A DNA stretch of 33,552 nucleotides from Anaerobiospirillum succiniciproducens DSM 6400 (GCF_000482845.1 NZ_AXWV01000047.1:1-33552), one strand, 5' to 3'; counted from the stretch's first letter, positions 1-9,114 are shown. The notes: generated by a model not told the origin, from the sequence alone. Program-made: numbers and translations.

Positions 1-1078
1 CGCTAATACGCTCTAGTTCATGTTGTAACTCATCGCTTAGAGCGCTGATGCGGTCTATCTCACGCTGTACTTCGGCACTAATAGAGTATTTTCCGCCATG
101 ACAATGACGTGTCCTTCTTCTCTTAGCGCTGATACGCTCGAGCTCTTGTTGTGCTTCGTCTCTTATAGAGCGGATGTGCTCGTAAATATACTGCCTATCA
201 ATATCATTGATACAAGGCTGCTCATCGCTTGCCTTGTTAGTATCTAAGGCAGAATACATGTCTAAAACTACAGAGCCGTTAGACTGATAAGGAGTGTGAT
301 TATCCCAGTGAGTGTATTTTACAAACCGACTATGCACTGCTTTTTGAGGCTCAAACACACTGTTTGCTGGTATAACATCGAGTAAATAACACTCGTTCTT
401 CAGCTGCTCTTCAATAGTGTTGCAATGACGGTATTCACAATACTTATGAAGCACTTCATTTAAATGTGAACAACACTTTCTCTTGAGGTCATCAAGGTTT
501 TTGATGGTTTGAGATTCGGTATTAAAAAACCAAGATTTATGCTCAATCTTTTCTGTATCTACTTTGAAAGTATCATCAGTAGTTAAACTATCGCCCTCAA
601 GATCTAAAGTAAAAGACCTTTTAGCGGCCTTTACACGCTTAGTATCAATAGCTTTTTTTGATCCCTTAGAGGCTTTGCTCTTTGATCCTACCTCGTCAGA
701 TTCACTTGCCTTCATAGCATCTTCTTGAGACTGCAGATCATTTAAGTACTCCTCCATACACTTCTTAATGTCGTGGTGCTTTAAGGTTGCATAGCAGGCG
801 ATCTGAGAGTTATCGCCAAAGACATCAAAGATGTGGTCTAAAGAGGAATCCTTTGCCAGTGACTTTGTAGAATTGAAGTCCACTAATTCATGAGCAATAA
901 AATGATTGCATTGGTCAAAGACCTCATCTACTTGATGGGGAGAACAATGCTCGATGATAGCAATATCTTGATTTTCGAGACCTAATACGGACTCTAAGAG
1001 AATATCAACGTGATAGTCAGAGATAAATGTTTTTGGTACCTGCAAAGAGCCTTGGCAGACTGATTGTATTATTCCCAT
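1..1078 (-). CDS. Hypothetical protein, N-terminal 359 residues (cut by left edge)
   Basis: The frame is open from an ATG at 1078 down to base 1, preceded by a good ribosome site (AGGGG, about 6 bases upstream), so the start is well supported and the C-terminus is missing. I do not recognise the family. Visible parts: a start reading MGIIQSVCQGSLQVPKTF; an acidic, His/Cys-containing first 110 residues; a Lys/Ser-rich linker around residues 120-160 (SKSKASKGSKKA); and, near the cut end, two similar helical segments (QQELERIS and HELERIS, with REIDRIS between) that look like coiled coil, separated by a basic RRRTRHCH stretch. No signal peptide or membrane segment is visible. It stands alone next to 1.7 kb of apparently noncoding DNA, which suits accessory content. 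A mobile-element protein is possible, but nothing in the visible part shows it. Confidence 0.7.
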   Translation of the reverse strand, partial: MGIIQSVCQGSLQVPKTFISDYHVDILLESVLGLENQDIAIIEHCSPHQVDEVFDQCNHFIAHELVDFNSTKSLAKDSSLDHIFDVFGDNSQIACYATLKHHDIKKCMEEYLNDLQSQEDAMKASESDEVGSKSKASKGSKKAIDTKRVKAAKRSFTLDLEGDSLTTDDTFKVDTEKIEHKSWFFNTESQTIKNLDDLKRKCCSHLNEVLHKYCEYRHCNTIEEQLKNECYLLDVIPANSVFEPQKAVHSRFVKYTHWDNHTPYQSNGSVVLDMYSALDTNKASDEQPCINDIDRQYIYEHIRSIRDEAQQELERISAKRRRTRHCHGGKYSISAEVQREIDRISALSDELQHELERIS

Positions 1079-2777
1079 AAACAGCCCCTAGTTTGATCCT
1101 GTAGTTCAGGTTGTGTTGTGGCAATGCTATTGATTGCTGTGGTGTCACTAAAGGTGACTTACTCTTCCTTGATGTACTCACTTAAATTTTTAAGAGACGA
1201 GCTCTAGTGTGAATCTAAGTGCTTCTAAGCACACCCATAGGCAGGATTACGGTCTGTTAACGCATTAGGATTTTGCTGCATTAGCCAACGAACTTATAAG
1301 TTAGATCCATACCTTACAAGCTCATGGACATGTACTCAAAAATTTAGACAAAAGGGCTTCAGTTACAAGCAGCCTATGCATACAACTACACCATAGGCAT
1401 AGCAATACTTAAAGACAGCGCTTTAAATAAGAGCTTCGCCTTGATAAATAGCATGCACATGCAATTGCAAATACTAAGATCATCAACCAGGATTAAATTT
1501 GTCTACCAGGATTTTGCTAATACAAACACTAGAGTTAGCAACTACAGCGCTATTACCCTTTTGTATTGAATTGAACAAGTCTTATACAGTGTTGTACTTA
1601 AATTTAAGACAAAACAATGCCCGTATCCATAACAGATGCAGCGTCAAATAAGAACGCCACACCTGTCTACAGTGGAGATTTAAATTTGTCTTAACTTACA
1701 TCATGGCAGGCAGAACGAATTGCTTTACCAATGATTTTGGCAACATCAATAACATGTAAGCAAAGCCAACATGTATTGATGCAAAACTCATAATACTAAG
1801 TTAAAAGTGCAGTAGTTGTTTATGAGCTTGGGCTGACTAATCGTCGATCGCTTATGTAAACGGATAACACCTTTTTAAATGGCTTTGTAAGCACTCAACC
1901 AAAGCTAGTACTTATAAACCAAGGTAAATGCGATGACAGTTAAGATTGATGGGTGCTTAACCTGTGCTGTACGTTTTAGCTAAGAAGATTCGAGTTTCGG
2001 ATGCTGAATCGCTCTTCTGTCGCACAGCAAGGCGTGGCAGGAGGACAAAATCTAGCAAGGGTCTGCAGATCTACAGCGTTATCGTTTTAGAGCAGTAAAA
2101 CTGCCCAAACAATGCAGGGCTCAGGGGCACTCAACAACGTCGGGGAAATTATATCTAGGTTGAGTTACCTAGATAAGAAGATATCTCAAAACTGAGATGT
2201 GTTCATATGGAAAAAACTTGAGTAAAGCAAGACGGCATAAGGCTTTGATCTGTGTTCTGAATGAAACATCCTAGTTATTACATTTTTAAGCTTTTTGGCG
2301 CTGATCTCTCAAATTAAAAAATCAATTTAGTGTTCTTTTTATACAAGATAAACTTTACACAACACAAACCATTTGCCATTGATATATTTGCACTTAACAG
2401 AAGCTTTACACACAATTAAAGCCAAATTAACCTTAGAGATTGTAATGCTTGCAAAAGAGCAGTTTTATGTAGTTTTATTCTTTTTCTTATCGATCTTAAA
2501 TTGCCAGCAACGTCACACTTTTCTATCAAAGCTGATATACAAGCATTTTTACTCAATAAAACATACATTTGATAGCACAGTAGCAATCATTAAAAGTCGA
2601 TCACTTTTAGTATTTTTTGCTATTCAAAAACACGCCCTCTTAGATCAACTTTCATCACTCAACACACTCAAAAATGATCTATGCATAACCCCACACTATT
2701 TCCTATTTGAGCGTCGTTAGTCGTTAAATTAGAGATGAACTCTAACGCCAACAACTCTTCATCACTAAGCTAACGAC
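1079..2777. other. Long intergenic region without a credible gene
   Basis: About 1.7 kb with no frame that looks coding. It holds small inverted repeats (1144-1158, arms GTCAC/GTGAC; 1181-1194, CTTAAATTTTTAAG), a recurring AT-rich motif in both orientations (near 1341, 1492, 1598 and 1678), and two adjacent hairpins at 2152-2198. The 115-codon frame at 2373-2720 starts with TTG, lacks a ribosome site and has a composition typical of translated AT-rich DNA, so it is left out. No tRNA was recognised. Confidence 0.6.
2152..2198. other. Two adjacent hairpins in noncoding DNA
   Basis: The first is a perfect 9 bp inverted repeat, TATCTAGGT (2152-2160) and ACCTAGATA (2167-2175), with a 6-base loop. 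The second has 6 bp arms, ATCTCA (2183-2188) and TGAGAT (2193-2198), with a 4-base loop. No T-run follows on either strand, so they do not look like ordinary terminators. They could be part of a small RNA or a protein-binding site; no function is assigned. Confidence 0.4.
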
Positions 2778-3090
2778 GATCCTTAGCGCTGCCAACTGTG
2801 CATACAGTGATCTTAGGCTTAACGATGATCTCGAGAACAGACCACTGACATCAAGTGATCTTGGGCTTAACGATGATCTTAAGTGCTACCCACTGGCATC
2901 CTGCGAGCGTGGGACTGAATGTGATCTTAAGTGCTACCCGCTGGCATCCTGTGAGCGCAGGACTGACGATGATCTTAAGTGCTGCCAACTGTGCATCCTG
3001 TGAGCGCGGGACTGACGATGATCTCGAGTGCTGCCCACTGGCATCCGGTGAGCGTGGGGGCTGATAATGATCTCGAGTGCTACCAATCTT
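2778..3090. repeat. Tandem array, 48-49 bp unit, about six copies, one GATC per unit
   Basis: Units begin with GATC at 2778, 2827, 2875, 2923, 2971, 3020 and 3069, giving steps of 49, 48, 48, 48, 49 and 49. The later units share GATCTTAAGTGCT or GATCTCGAGTGCT, then CCACTGGCATCC, then GAGCGYGGGACTGA. The two leftmost units are more degenerate and carry an extra GATC (2809 and 2857). Short frames here (2855-3064 and 2979-3173) are products of the repeat and are not annotated as genes. The array lies upstream of the glycosyltransferase operon. Confidence 0.85.
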
Positions 3091-3567
3091 TCATGCTTGA
3101 TGCTTATAGTTCATTCAGCTTAGTTAAGAAGATTGTGTTAACTAGTCACTTGAGGTTACAAAATCATGGCTGAGAGATACTGTTTTTGCGTTAATGTGAG
3201 TGTAAATGCGTCTAAAACTAAGCCTAAAAGCCTGATATTTGCTAGAATATTGCGTTGTTACAAAAGCATCTTCTTATGCTGCTCATCAGGCATTAAAGTG
3301 CACTAGCAATACATGTGTACCAACAAGATCACGTTAACTTAGGCACTTTCAGCTAAAAGAAAGCCGCAACACTCTTAAGCTGCAAGTGACGATCGCCAAG
3401 CTATCCATACTAAATAGTCATTGGCTATGACTGATCTTGCCCATAGCTATCAAAATACCGCCAAAAGCTGTCGTATCTTTGGAGCTATTGGCCTTTACAC
3501 CATGTAGATATATTTAAGTTTGTGTATTGTGGTGCATGCATTTGCCCTGATTAAAGGATTGCGACAT
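3091..3567. other. Intergenic, upstream of the glycosyltransferase operon
   Basis: No gene is seen. The promoter of the glycosyltransferase operon must lie here, but I see no clear -35/-10 pair. An alternative GTG start at 3520 is rejected because an AAAGGA ribosome site sits at 3553-3558, just ahead of the ATG at 3568. Confidence 0.5.
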
Positions 3568-4785
3568 ATGCCTAAAATTCTATGGATATCTCCGTACAGC
3601 TTGCACGACTTGTCCTCAGGAGCATCCATTCACTGCAAGACAGTTCTTGAGGGTTTAGTAAAACGCGGCTTTGAGGTGATGTCCTGTGCATCATTTATTT
3701 TTGATGTTCCAACAGGCGCTAGACTCTTTAACAATCTTCAAGAAACTCTGGCCAAGTCAAACAAGAAAGTGTTTGAGCTTGATGATCAGGGTATCCACTA
3801 TATCTACACCCGTTGCTCCTCAACCTACGAGCATGAACAAACATTAGATGACATGGATTTGTTCTTCAATGTGTTCTGCGAGGTTTTAGATCGTTTCCGT
3901 CCAGACTTTGTTATGGCCTTTGGCACTAGCATGGTCTCGATGACATGTTTTGCTGAGGCTAAGCGACGTGGTATCTACACCATTTACCCTGTATTAAACG
4001 GTAATCATGGTAATTACTCATTCCCGGATATTGATATCATCCTCACCGACTCAAGAGCCTCTGAAAAGCTCTACTATGTGCGTGATCGTATCCGTATGAT
4101 CCCAACTAGCGAGATCTTTGCGAGTGAGAAGATCATAGCTCCTACCCACGAGCCTAAATACATCACTTTTGTTAACCCTAGCTTTGAGAAGGGCTTATCT
4201 ATTTTTGCCCGCATTGCTAAATGGGCTGGTGAAAAACATCCTGAACTGCGCTTCTTAGTGGTTAACTCTCGCGGTAATTTTGCTGAGAATGTGCAATATC
4301 TGCACACCAAGGGCAATAAGGATGAACACCCATTCAAGCCTGAGGACTTCAATAACATCGATATGACTCCTAGCACTAACAATATGCGTTCTGTCTATGG
4401 AGTTACTCGTATGCTGATCGCACCATCTCTTTGGTGGGAGTCATGGGGCCGTGTCGCTACTGAAGCAGTGCTTAATAACATCCCTGTACTCTCAACTACC
4501 TCCGGTGGTTTACCAGAGGCCTCTGCTGGTGCTGGTATCTGTATTGATCCACCTCAGCACTGTGTTGATGACAACTTATCCATTCCTGATGATGAGGAAA
4601 TGCAACCTTGGTTTGATGCCTTTGAGCGTCTGTTAACTGAGGATATGAGTGATAAGTTTAAAGCTGCAGCCGAGACCCTTTCTATTGATAAGAGCCTGGA
4701 TAAGGTTGTAGAAATCTTAAAACCTTACATAGAGCGTCGTGAGCGTGACCGTGCTCACTTCAACTTCTCTCAGCCAGATCTCTAA
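3568..4785 (+). CDS. GT-B glycosyltransferase, paralogue 1 (GT4-like)
   Basis: A 405-residue protein starting MPKILWISPYSLHD, chosen over the upstream GTG because of the AAAGGA site and because the next two paralogues begin identically. It shows the GT-B pattern: an N-terminal acceptor half starting with a beta strand and an SSGAS loop, and a C-terminal donor half with NPSFEKGL (the lysine expected at the donor phosphates) and an E-x7-E signature (ESWGRVATE) followed by a glycine-rich TSGGLPE. This fits a retaining glycosyltransferase using a nucleotide sugar. No signal peptide or membrane segment is seen, so it should act in the cytoplasm. It is the first of three tandem homologues (gaps 47 and 52 bp), probably one operon ending at the terminator near 7370. 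The opposing UDP-xylose genes suggest a donor, but this is inference; donor and acceptor are unknown. Confidence 0.85.
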   Translation: MPKILWISPYSLHDLSSGASIHCKTVLEGLVKRGFEVMSCASFIFDVPTGARLFNNLQETLAKSNKKVFELDDQGIHYIYTRCSSTYEHEQTLDDMDLFFNVFCEVLDRFRPDFVMAFGTSMVSMTCFAEAKRRGIYTIYPVLNGNHGNYSFPDIDIILTDSRASEKLYYVRDRIRMIPTSEIFASEKIIAPTHEPKYITFVNPSFEKGLSIFARIAKWAGEKHPELRFLVVNSRGNFAENVQYLHTKGNKDEHPFKPEDFNNIDMTPSTNNMRSVYGVTRMLIAPSLWWESWGRVATEAVLNNIPVLSTTSGGLPEASAGAGICIDPPQHCVDDNLSIPDDEEMQPWFDAFERLLTEDMSDKFKAAAETLSIDKSLDKVVEILKPYIERRERDRAHFNFSQPDL

Positions 4786-4832
4786 GTGATCATCGTCCAA
4801 AAGGACAGCTGCCGACTTAATAGGATTACATA

Positions 4833-6038
4833 ATGCCTAAAATTCTTTGGATGTCTCCATATAGCTTGCACGATGTATCATCTGGAGCATCTGTAAATTG
4901 CAAAACCATGCTCGAAGCTTTAGCTAAAAATGGCTTTGAAGTATGGTCATGCGCCTCATTCATCTTTGATAATATCTCTGGCTCCATTGTTTTTGGCGAC
5001 TTAGACAAGAAGCTTAAAGAAGATAATCATAAGACTTTCATTCTTGACGATAACGGTATTCACTACATCTACACTCGTTGTGATTCCCGCCGTGAGATGG
5101 AATTTACTTTAGCTGAAGGTCAGCTTCTGTACGAAACTTTCTTAGACGTCTTAGATGAGTTTAAGCCAGATATCGTGATTGGCTATTGCCCTGGTATGAC
5201 CTCACTTACTTGTTTTGCTGAGGCTCGCCGTCGTGGTATTAAGACCGTCTATACCTTAGTAAATGGCAACCACGGTAACTTTGCCTTCTCTAACTACGAT
5301 CTTGTAGTTACTGACTCACAGGCAACTTCAAACTTATATGCTCGTCGTGATCACATCAATGTTGTAGCTACTGGCGCTTTCTTCAACTTTGACAGCTACA
5401 TCAGTGCTCAGCGTGATCCTAAGTACGTAACTTTCATCAACCCATCTCCAGCAAAGGGTTTAGCAATCTTTGCTAAGCTTGCTGTAGTGTGCAAAGAAGA
5501 GCTGCCTGACTTAAAGTTCCTCGTTATTAACACCCGTGGTAACTTTGCTCAAATGGTCTCTATGCTGCACGAGAAAGACAAGAGCGACGTTCACCCATTC
5601 AAGCCTACTGACTTTTCTAATGTGGATATCACAGGAAGTCAAAAGGATATGCGTCCTGTGTACGCAATCACCAAAGCTCTGTTAGCTCCATCACTGTGGT
5701 ATGAGTCATGGGGTCGTGTAACCTCAGAGGCTGTGATTAATGAAATCCCTGTTGTATGTTCAACCTCTGGTGGTCTTGCTGAAGGTATGGCAGGTTGCGG
5801 TGAAATTCTTGAGGCTCCACAGCACTGCGTGGATGACCACTTAAGCATCCCAACCGATGAGGAAATTCGTCCATGGGTTGATGCTTTAAAGAAAGCGCTT
5901 GAATCTGACTACTCTGAAAAGTTCAAGGAAGCTAAGGTAACCTTATCTCCTGAGCGAGCTTTAGAGCGTACATTGCAAGCATTCCGTCCGCTTATCAACG
6001 AAAGCGGTTGCGATAACCCACTTTATTACCTGAAGTAA
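4833..6038 (+). CDS. GT-B glycosyltransferase, paralogue 2 (GT4-like)
   Basis: A 401-residue close homologue of the preceding gene along its full length: MPKILWMSPYSLHD at the start, NPSPAKGLAIF with the donor-site lysine, NTRGNFAQ, and the E-x7-E signature ESWGRVTSE followed by TSGGLAEGMAG. The ATG follows a weak purine-rich site (AGGA at 4822-4825). The family resemblance is to GT4-type retaining glycosyltransferases; it should be cytosolic. The near-identical architecture argues for recent tandem duplication, with changes spread over the N-terminal acceptor half, as expected if the copies add sugars to different acceptors in sequence. No terminator lies between it and its neighbours, so co-transcription is likely. 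The exact linkage cannot be read from the sequence. Confidence 0.85.
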   Translation: MPKILWMSPYSLHDVSSGASVNCKTMLEALAKNGFEVWSCASFIFDNISGSIVFGDLDKKLKEDNHKTFILDDNGIHYIYTRCDSRREMEFTLAEGQLLYETFLDVLDEFKPDIVIGYCPGMTSLTCFAEARRRGIKTVYTLVNGNHGNFAFSNYDLVVTDSQATSNLYARRDHINVVATGAFFNFDSYISAQRDPKYVTFINPSPAKGLAIFAKLAVVCKEELPDLKFLVINTRGNFAQMVSMLHEKDKSDVHPFKPTDFSNVDITGSQKDMRPVYAITKALLAPSLWYESWGRVTSEAVINEIPVVCSTSGGLAEGMAGCGEILEAPQHCVDDHLSIPTDEEIRPWVDALKKALESDYSEKFKEAKVTLSPERALERTLQAFRPLINESGCDNPLYYLK

Positions 6039-6090
6039 CTGGCTCTTTTAGTTTGCCTTGTTACCCACGTATCATCTGGAAAATACTACT

Positions 6091-7329
6091 ATGCCAAAAC
6101 TACTTTGGGTCAGCCCTTTAAGCGTTCACGATTCTTCTAATCCATCAGCCGCACAGATGCGTAACATGCTGCTTTCTTTAAAGGCACGTGGTATCGAAAT
6201 CATCGGCTTAAGTGCTTTAAACTTCTTAAATGAAAGCGGCACTTCTATGTTCACCGACCTTGATGACAAGTTAAAGGGCAACGAGACCTCCTTTAACCTC
6301 GAGGACAACGGTATTAAGTTCATCTACATCCGCACTAAGTCCCGTAAGCTTGGCGATATGATCTCCCAAGAGCAGCGTAATTTCTACGCTAAGTTCTGCG
6401 CCATTATCAATGCTTTCAGACCAGATGTAGTAATGGGCTCAGGTACTGACATGCTCTCTATGGTGTGCTTTGATGAGGCACGTCGTCGCGGTCTGCCTAC
6501 TACATATACCCTGCTTGATGGTACTCCAGCTCGCTTTAACTTCCCTAACATCGATCTGGTTGTAACTGATAGCGCTGCTACCTCAAACCTCTATGCAACT
6601 AAGCACCGTATCAACAGTGTGGTAACAGGATCCTTTACTGAAGTTACTGGTCCACTGGCTTTTGGCGGCAAGGTTGAGCACGATCCAAGCAACAAAAAGT
6701 TCATTACTATGGTTGAGCCAACCGTGGATAAGGGCTTAGGTATCTTCCTGCGCTTATCGCAAAATGTACCAGCCCAAGCTCGCAACTTAAAGTTTGCAGT
6801 GCGTGAGTCTTATGCTGGTCAATTTACCGAGCAAGTAGCTCTTTTAAAGGATAAGGCTAACCCTAACAAGGCCCCATTTACAAAGGCTGCATTAAGCAAG
6901 ATCTTTGTTTTAGGCCCTGAGGTAACTGATGCTGAGCTCTTTGAGTCAACCAAGGTGCTGATGGTGCCATCCTTATCTTTCGAGAGCATTAATAACATCT
7001 CTCGTGAAGCTATTACCTACGGTGTTCCTGTATTAGCTACCAATCAGACTGGTTTAGCAGAATCCATTGGTGAGGCCGGTGTCTTAGTTGAGATCCCTGA
7101 GTACTGCTTAAACAACCACTACATGGCTCCTGCAGCTGAGGACTTAGCTAACTTCTACAAGGGTCTGCAGATCATCTTAACTGAAGACTTTACTAACCGT
7201 ACTGCAGATGTAGCTAAGCGCTATAACATTAACTACTCAGCTAATCGTTTAGCCGCTACCTTAAAGCCACTCTTTGACAAGTGTGCTGGTAATAACCCAC
7301 AGCTGTTGCGTAACGGAAGCTTAATCTAA
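6091..7329 (+). CDS. Divergent GT-B glycosyltransferase, paralogue 3
   Basis: A 412-residue third member of the tandem family. The ATG at 6091 (MPKLLWVSPLSVHD) matches the starts of the two upstream genes and is preferred to the TTG at 6058. It keeps the donor-half lysine (DKGLGIF) and the two glutamates of E-x7-E (ESINNISRE), but the strongly conserved W-G-R between them in paralogues 1 and 2 (ESWGRV) is gone, and the NxRGNF segment is altered (RESYAGQF). It has therefore diverged in the nucleotide-sugar half, and may use a different donor or act as a non-catalytic partner. It is the last gene of the operon; a strong terminator follows at 7361-7385. Confidence 0.8.
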   Translation: MPKLLWVSPLSVHDSSNPSAAQMRNMLLSLKARGIEIIGLSALNFLNESGTSMFTDLDDKLKGNETSFNLEDNGIKFIYIRTKSRKLGDMISQEQRNFYAKFCAIINAFRPDVVMGSGTDMLSMVCFDEARRRGLPTTYTLLDGTPARFNFPNIDLVVTDSAATSNLYATKHRINSVVTGSFTEVTGPLAFGGKVEHDPSNKKFITMVEPTVDKGLGIFLRLSQNVPAQARNLKFAVRESYAGQFTEQVALLKDKANPNKAPFTKAALSKIFVLGPEVTDAELFESTKVLMVPSLSFESINNISREAITYGVPVLATNQTGLAESIGEAGVLVEIPEYCLNNHYMAPAAEDLANFYKGLQIILTEDFTNRTADVAKRYNINYSANRLAATLKPLFDKCAGNNPQLLRNGSLI

Positions 7330-7360
7330 GCAATTTAACCACTGCTCTAAGCAAGTGAAA

Positions 7361-7385
7361 AAGGCGACCTTAGGTCGCCTTTTTT
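7361..7385. terminator. Bidirectional intrinsic terminator
   Basis: A 9 bp stem AAGGCGACC (7361-7369) / GGTCGCCTT (7373-7381) with a 3-base loop, followed by T7381-7385 on the plus strand and flanked by A's that give a T-run on the minus strand. It can end both the glycosyltransferase operon (plus) and the methyltransferase gene (minus, stop at 7419). Confidence 0.9.
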
Positions 7386-7418
7386 GCATTCTGGATGCAG
7401 CTTTATGAGTGCTGCTTT

Positions 7419-8069
7419 CTATTTTGCTATCTCTGACTCAAGCTTAACTGGCAGTCTGCCAAATAAAAGACCGCTTTTAGCATAATAAGTCTGAACATGC
7501 TCTTCTGATGCAGCCAATTTTCTAAGTACTATGGTATCTAAGGTTAACAGACCGTAGCCACGCTCTTTTAGCTTCTCCACCCAATATTCTGATGGCTGCT
7601 CATTGACATGAAAATCACCATTTTCACCAGGTAGCGCATGGGTCATAAGAATGTACTTACCATGCACTAAAGTATCGATATAGTTATCAACATATTTAGG
7701 ATCAATGTGCTCTGCTACCTCAACAGAAACGCAAAGATCAACTGGGCCACACTTAAAAGGGCCAGTGGTCAGATCATGCTGGCAAAGTGGATAGCGAGCA
7801 TTGGCAACGTTAAAGTCTAAGCCTTCCATTCCAATGACTGGCACATGATAAGTATTATGGATATAAGACGAAACATCGCCTAGACCTGCACCAACATCAA
7901 GTACGCTACGGATGCTAAAGCGCTTCATCACATAATCAAGCACCTTTGGTGAATATGAAGACGGATCTCCAAAGAAGAGATTACCACCCATATTATTAAT
8001 CTCAGCGTCTTGCTTAGTACCAACGAAAAGTGTGTTGAAATTATTGAGGTCTGAAATAGAAAAGTTCAT
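7419..8069 (-). CDS. Class I SAM-dependent methyltransferase
   Basis: A 216-residue protein with a class I methyltransferase fold: SAM motif I VLDVGAGLGDVSSYI about residue 52, an acidic residue after strand 2 (GMEGLD), and a motif IV-like VDLCVSVEVAEHID. I placed the start at the ATG at 8069 (MNFSISDL). A TTG at 8117 adds 16 residues and has the better ribosome site (AAGG, 5 bases upstream), so the longer form cannot be excluded. No membrane segment is seen. The substrate is unknown. Position beside the broken acetyltransferase and the UDP-xylose genes suggests O-methylation of a glycan or its precursor, but proteins of this size methylate many substrates. It may be transcribed with the upstream acetyltransferase pseudogene, and it ends at the 7361-7385 terminator. 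Confidence 0.75.
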   Translation of the reverse strand: MNFSISDLNNFNTLFVGTKQDAEINNMGGNLFFGDPSSYSPKVLDYVMKRFSIRSVLDVGAGLGDVSSYIHNTYHVPVIGMEGLDFNVANARYPLCQHDLTTGPFKCGPVDLCVSVEVAEHIDPKYVDNYIDTLVHGKYILMTHALPGENGDFHVNEQPSEYWVEKLKERGYGLLTLDTIVLRKLAASEEHVQTYYAKSGLLFGRLPVKLESEIAK

Positions 8070-8272
8070 AGCTATCGTTTTGCCAAGTTTTACAGCCACA
8101 CAAAGAATTAAGGACAATAAAGCCTTATGCCAATTAAGCCCTAGGCTAATGAGCTAACAAAGCCTGGTAGCCTCAATTAAGTGAGCCATTGTACCCCTTG
8201 CAGGCTAATTAGCTAAGCTCTCAACTCACATTTTGCACTTTGCACCAAGATCTTAAGGACACACAAGCTTAC

Positions 8273-9114
8273 TTACTCTTCAATGTTAAGGTTAGTAAAG
8301 TCTTGTGAGTTGTCCTTAGCAACATTCAAGATACGGACATTTTCCTTGTCTTGTATGAAGAGCATCTTCCAATCATCGACGATACGAGGGCACTCACTTA
8401 AGTCTTCATTGCGCATATAGCTGATAAATCGTCAATATTCTCGTATGGAACCTTGTGGCCTTTTGCTACCCACTTAGGCAGGTCATAATCCCACCAGTTG
8501 AGATCTAAAAGATCAGCTATGATCTCATCTTTGAAACGATACTTTGCAATGCGCATGCTTGAAACTTTACCGTTATCATCAACGACATTGTTACCAGCCA
8601 CCACTGCATAAGGCGGAACATCGCCTGTCACCACGCTTCCTGCACCGATTACAGCACCATGACCAATCTTGCAATTTGCAGGAATGAGCACATGCGCTCC
8701 AATCCATACATCATTACCAATCTGAGCTGACGAAGTCTCCTCACCTAGATCGAGTTTCCACTTAGGCAAGCTCTCAATGGGGCCAGAAAAACTCTGAAAA
8801 TAGCGATTGTTGAAAAGAGCAACCGAAGTAGTAGCGCAATCGGTCTTATGGATACCCATTCCCATTTATACGCCATGTGCGATCGAACAATAGCGACCTA
8901 TGCTAGAAGTCGTGATGGTGCAGTCAAACTGCACATATGAGTAGCAATCAATCTTCGCTCTAAATAGCTTACTTGGCCCTTCAACATGGACAGCACCATT
9001 AAACATGAAGTTTCTTGAGAGCATAACATTAGGCTTGATACCTAATCCTTCACTTGCAAGCTGTTGGCACACGCTTGGATGCAATGTAGTTGCTGTAGAT
9101 GACTTTAATAACAT
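8273..9114 (-). pseudogene. Hexapeptide-repeat acetyltransferase broken by a nonsense codon and a frameshift
   Basis: Three stretches read as one protein. Stretch 1 (9114-8869) begins MLLKSSTATT and ends SIGRYCSIAHGV. An in-frame TAA (8866-8868) is followed at once, in the same frame, by stretch 2 (8865-8398), MGMGIHKTD through [20 protein letters not shown] and [13 protein letters not shown]. These are left-handed beta-helix acetyltransferase features of the CatB/xenobiotic acyltransferase type; the stop sits where that family often has Gln (CAA to TAA is one transition). Stretch 2 then ends early (SAICAMKT). A shift of one base at a T3 tract (8426-8428) instead gives [17 protein letters not shown] and continues open to 8273, a plausible family C-terminus of some 50 residues. 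The start at 9114 has GGGGA a few bases upstream. Intact, it would be about 279 residues and probably O-acetylate a sugar. Two lesions argue for decay; sequencing error is the alternative. Confidence 0.8.

Noticed and set aside
2373-2720. 115-codon frame in the long intergenic region
   Set aside because: TTG start, no ribosome site, composition of translated AT-rich DNA, no motif.
2778-3090. CRISPR array
   Set aside because: The whole unit is repeated, with no unique spacers, and no cas genes are in the window.
2778-3090. Replication origin, suggested by GATC density
   Set aside because: No DnaA-box cluster, AT-rich unwinding element or dnaA/gidA/rpmH neighbours were seen.
2855-3173. Overlapping small frames with repeated MILSATHWHP-like peptides
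   Set aside because: Direct translation of the 48-49 bp tandem array (period nearly a multiple of three); no ribosome site.
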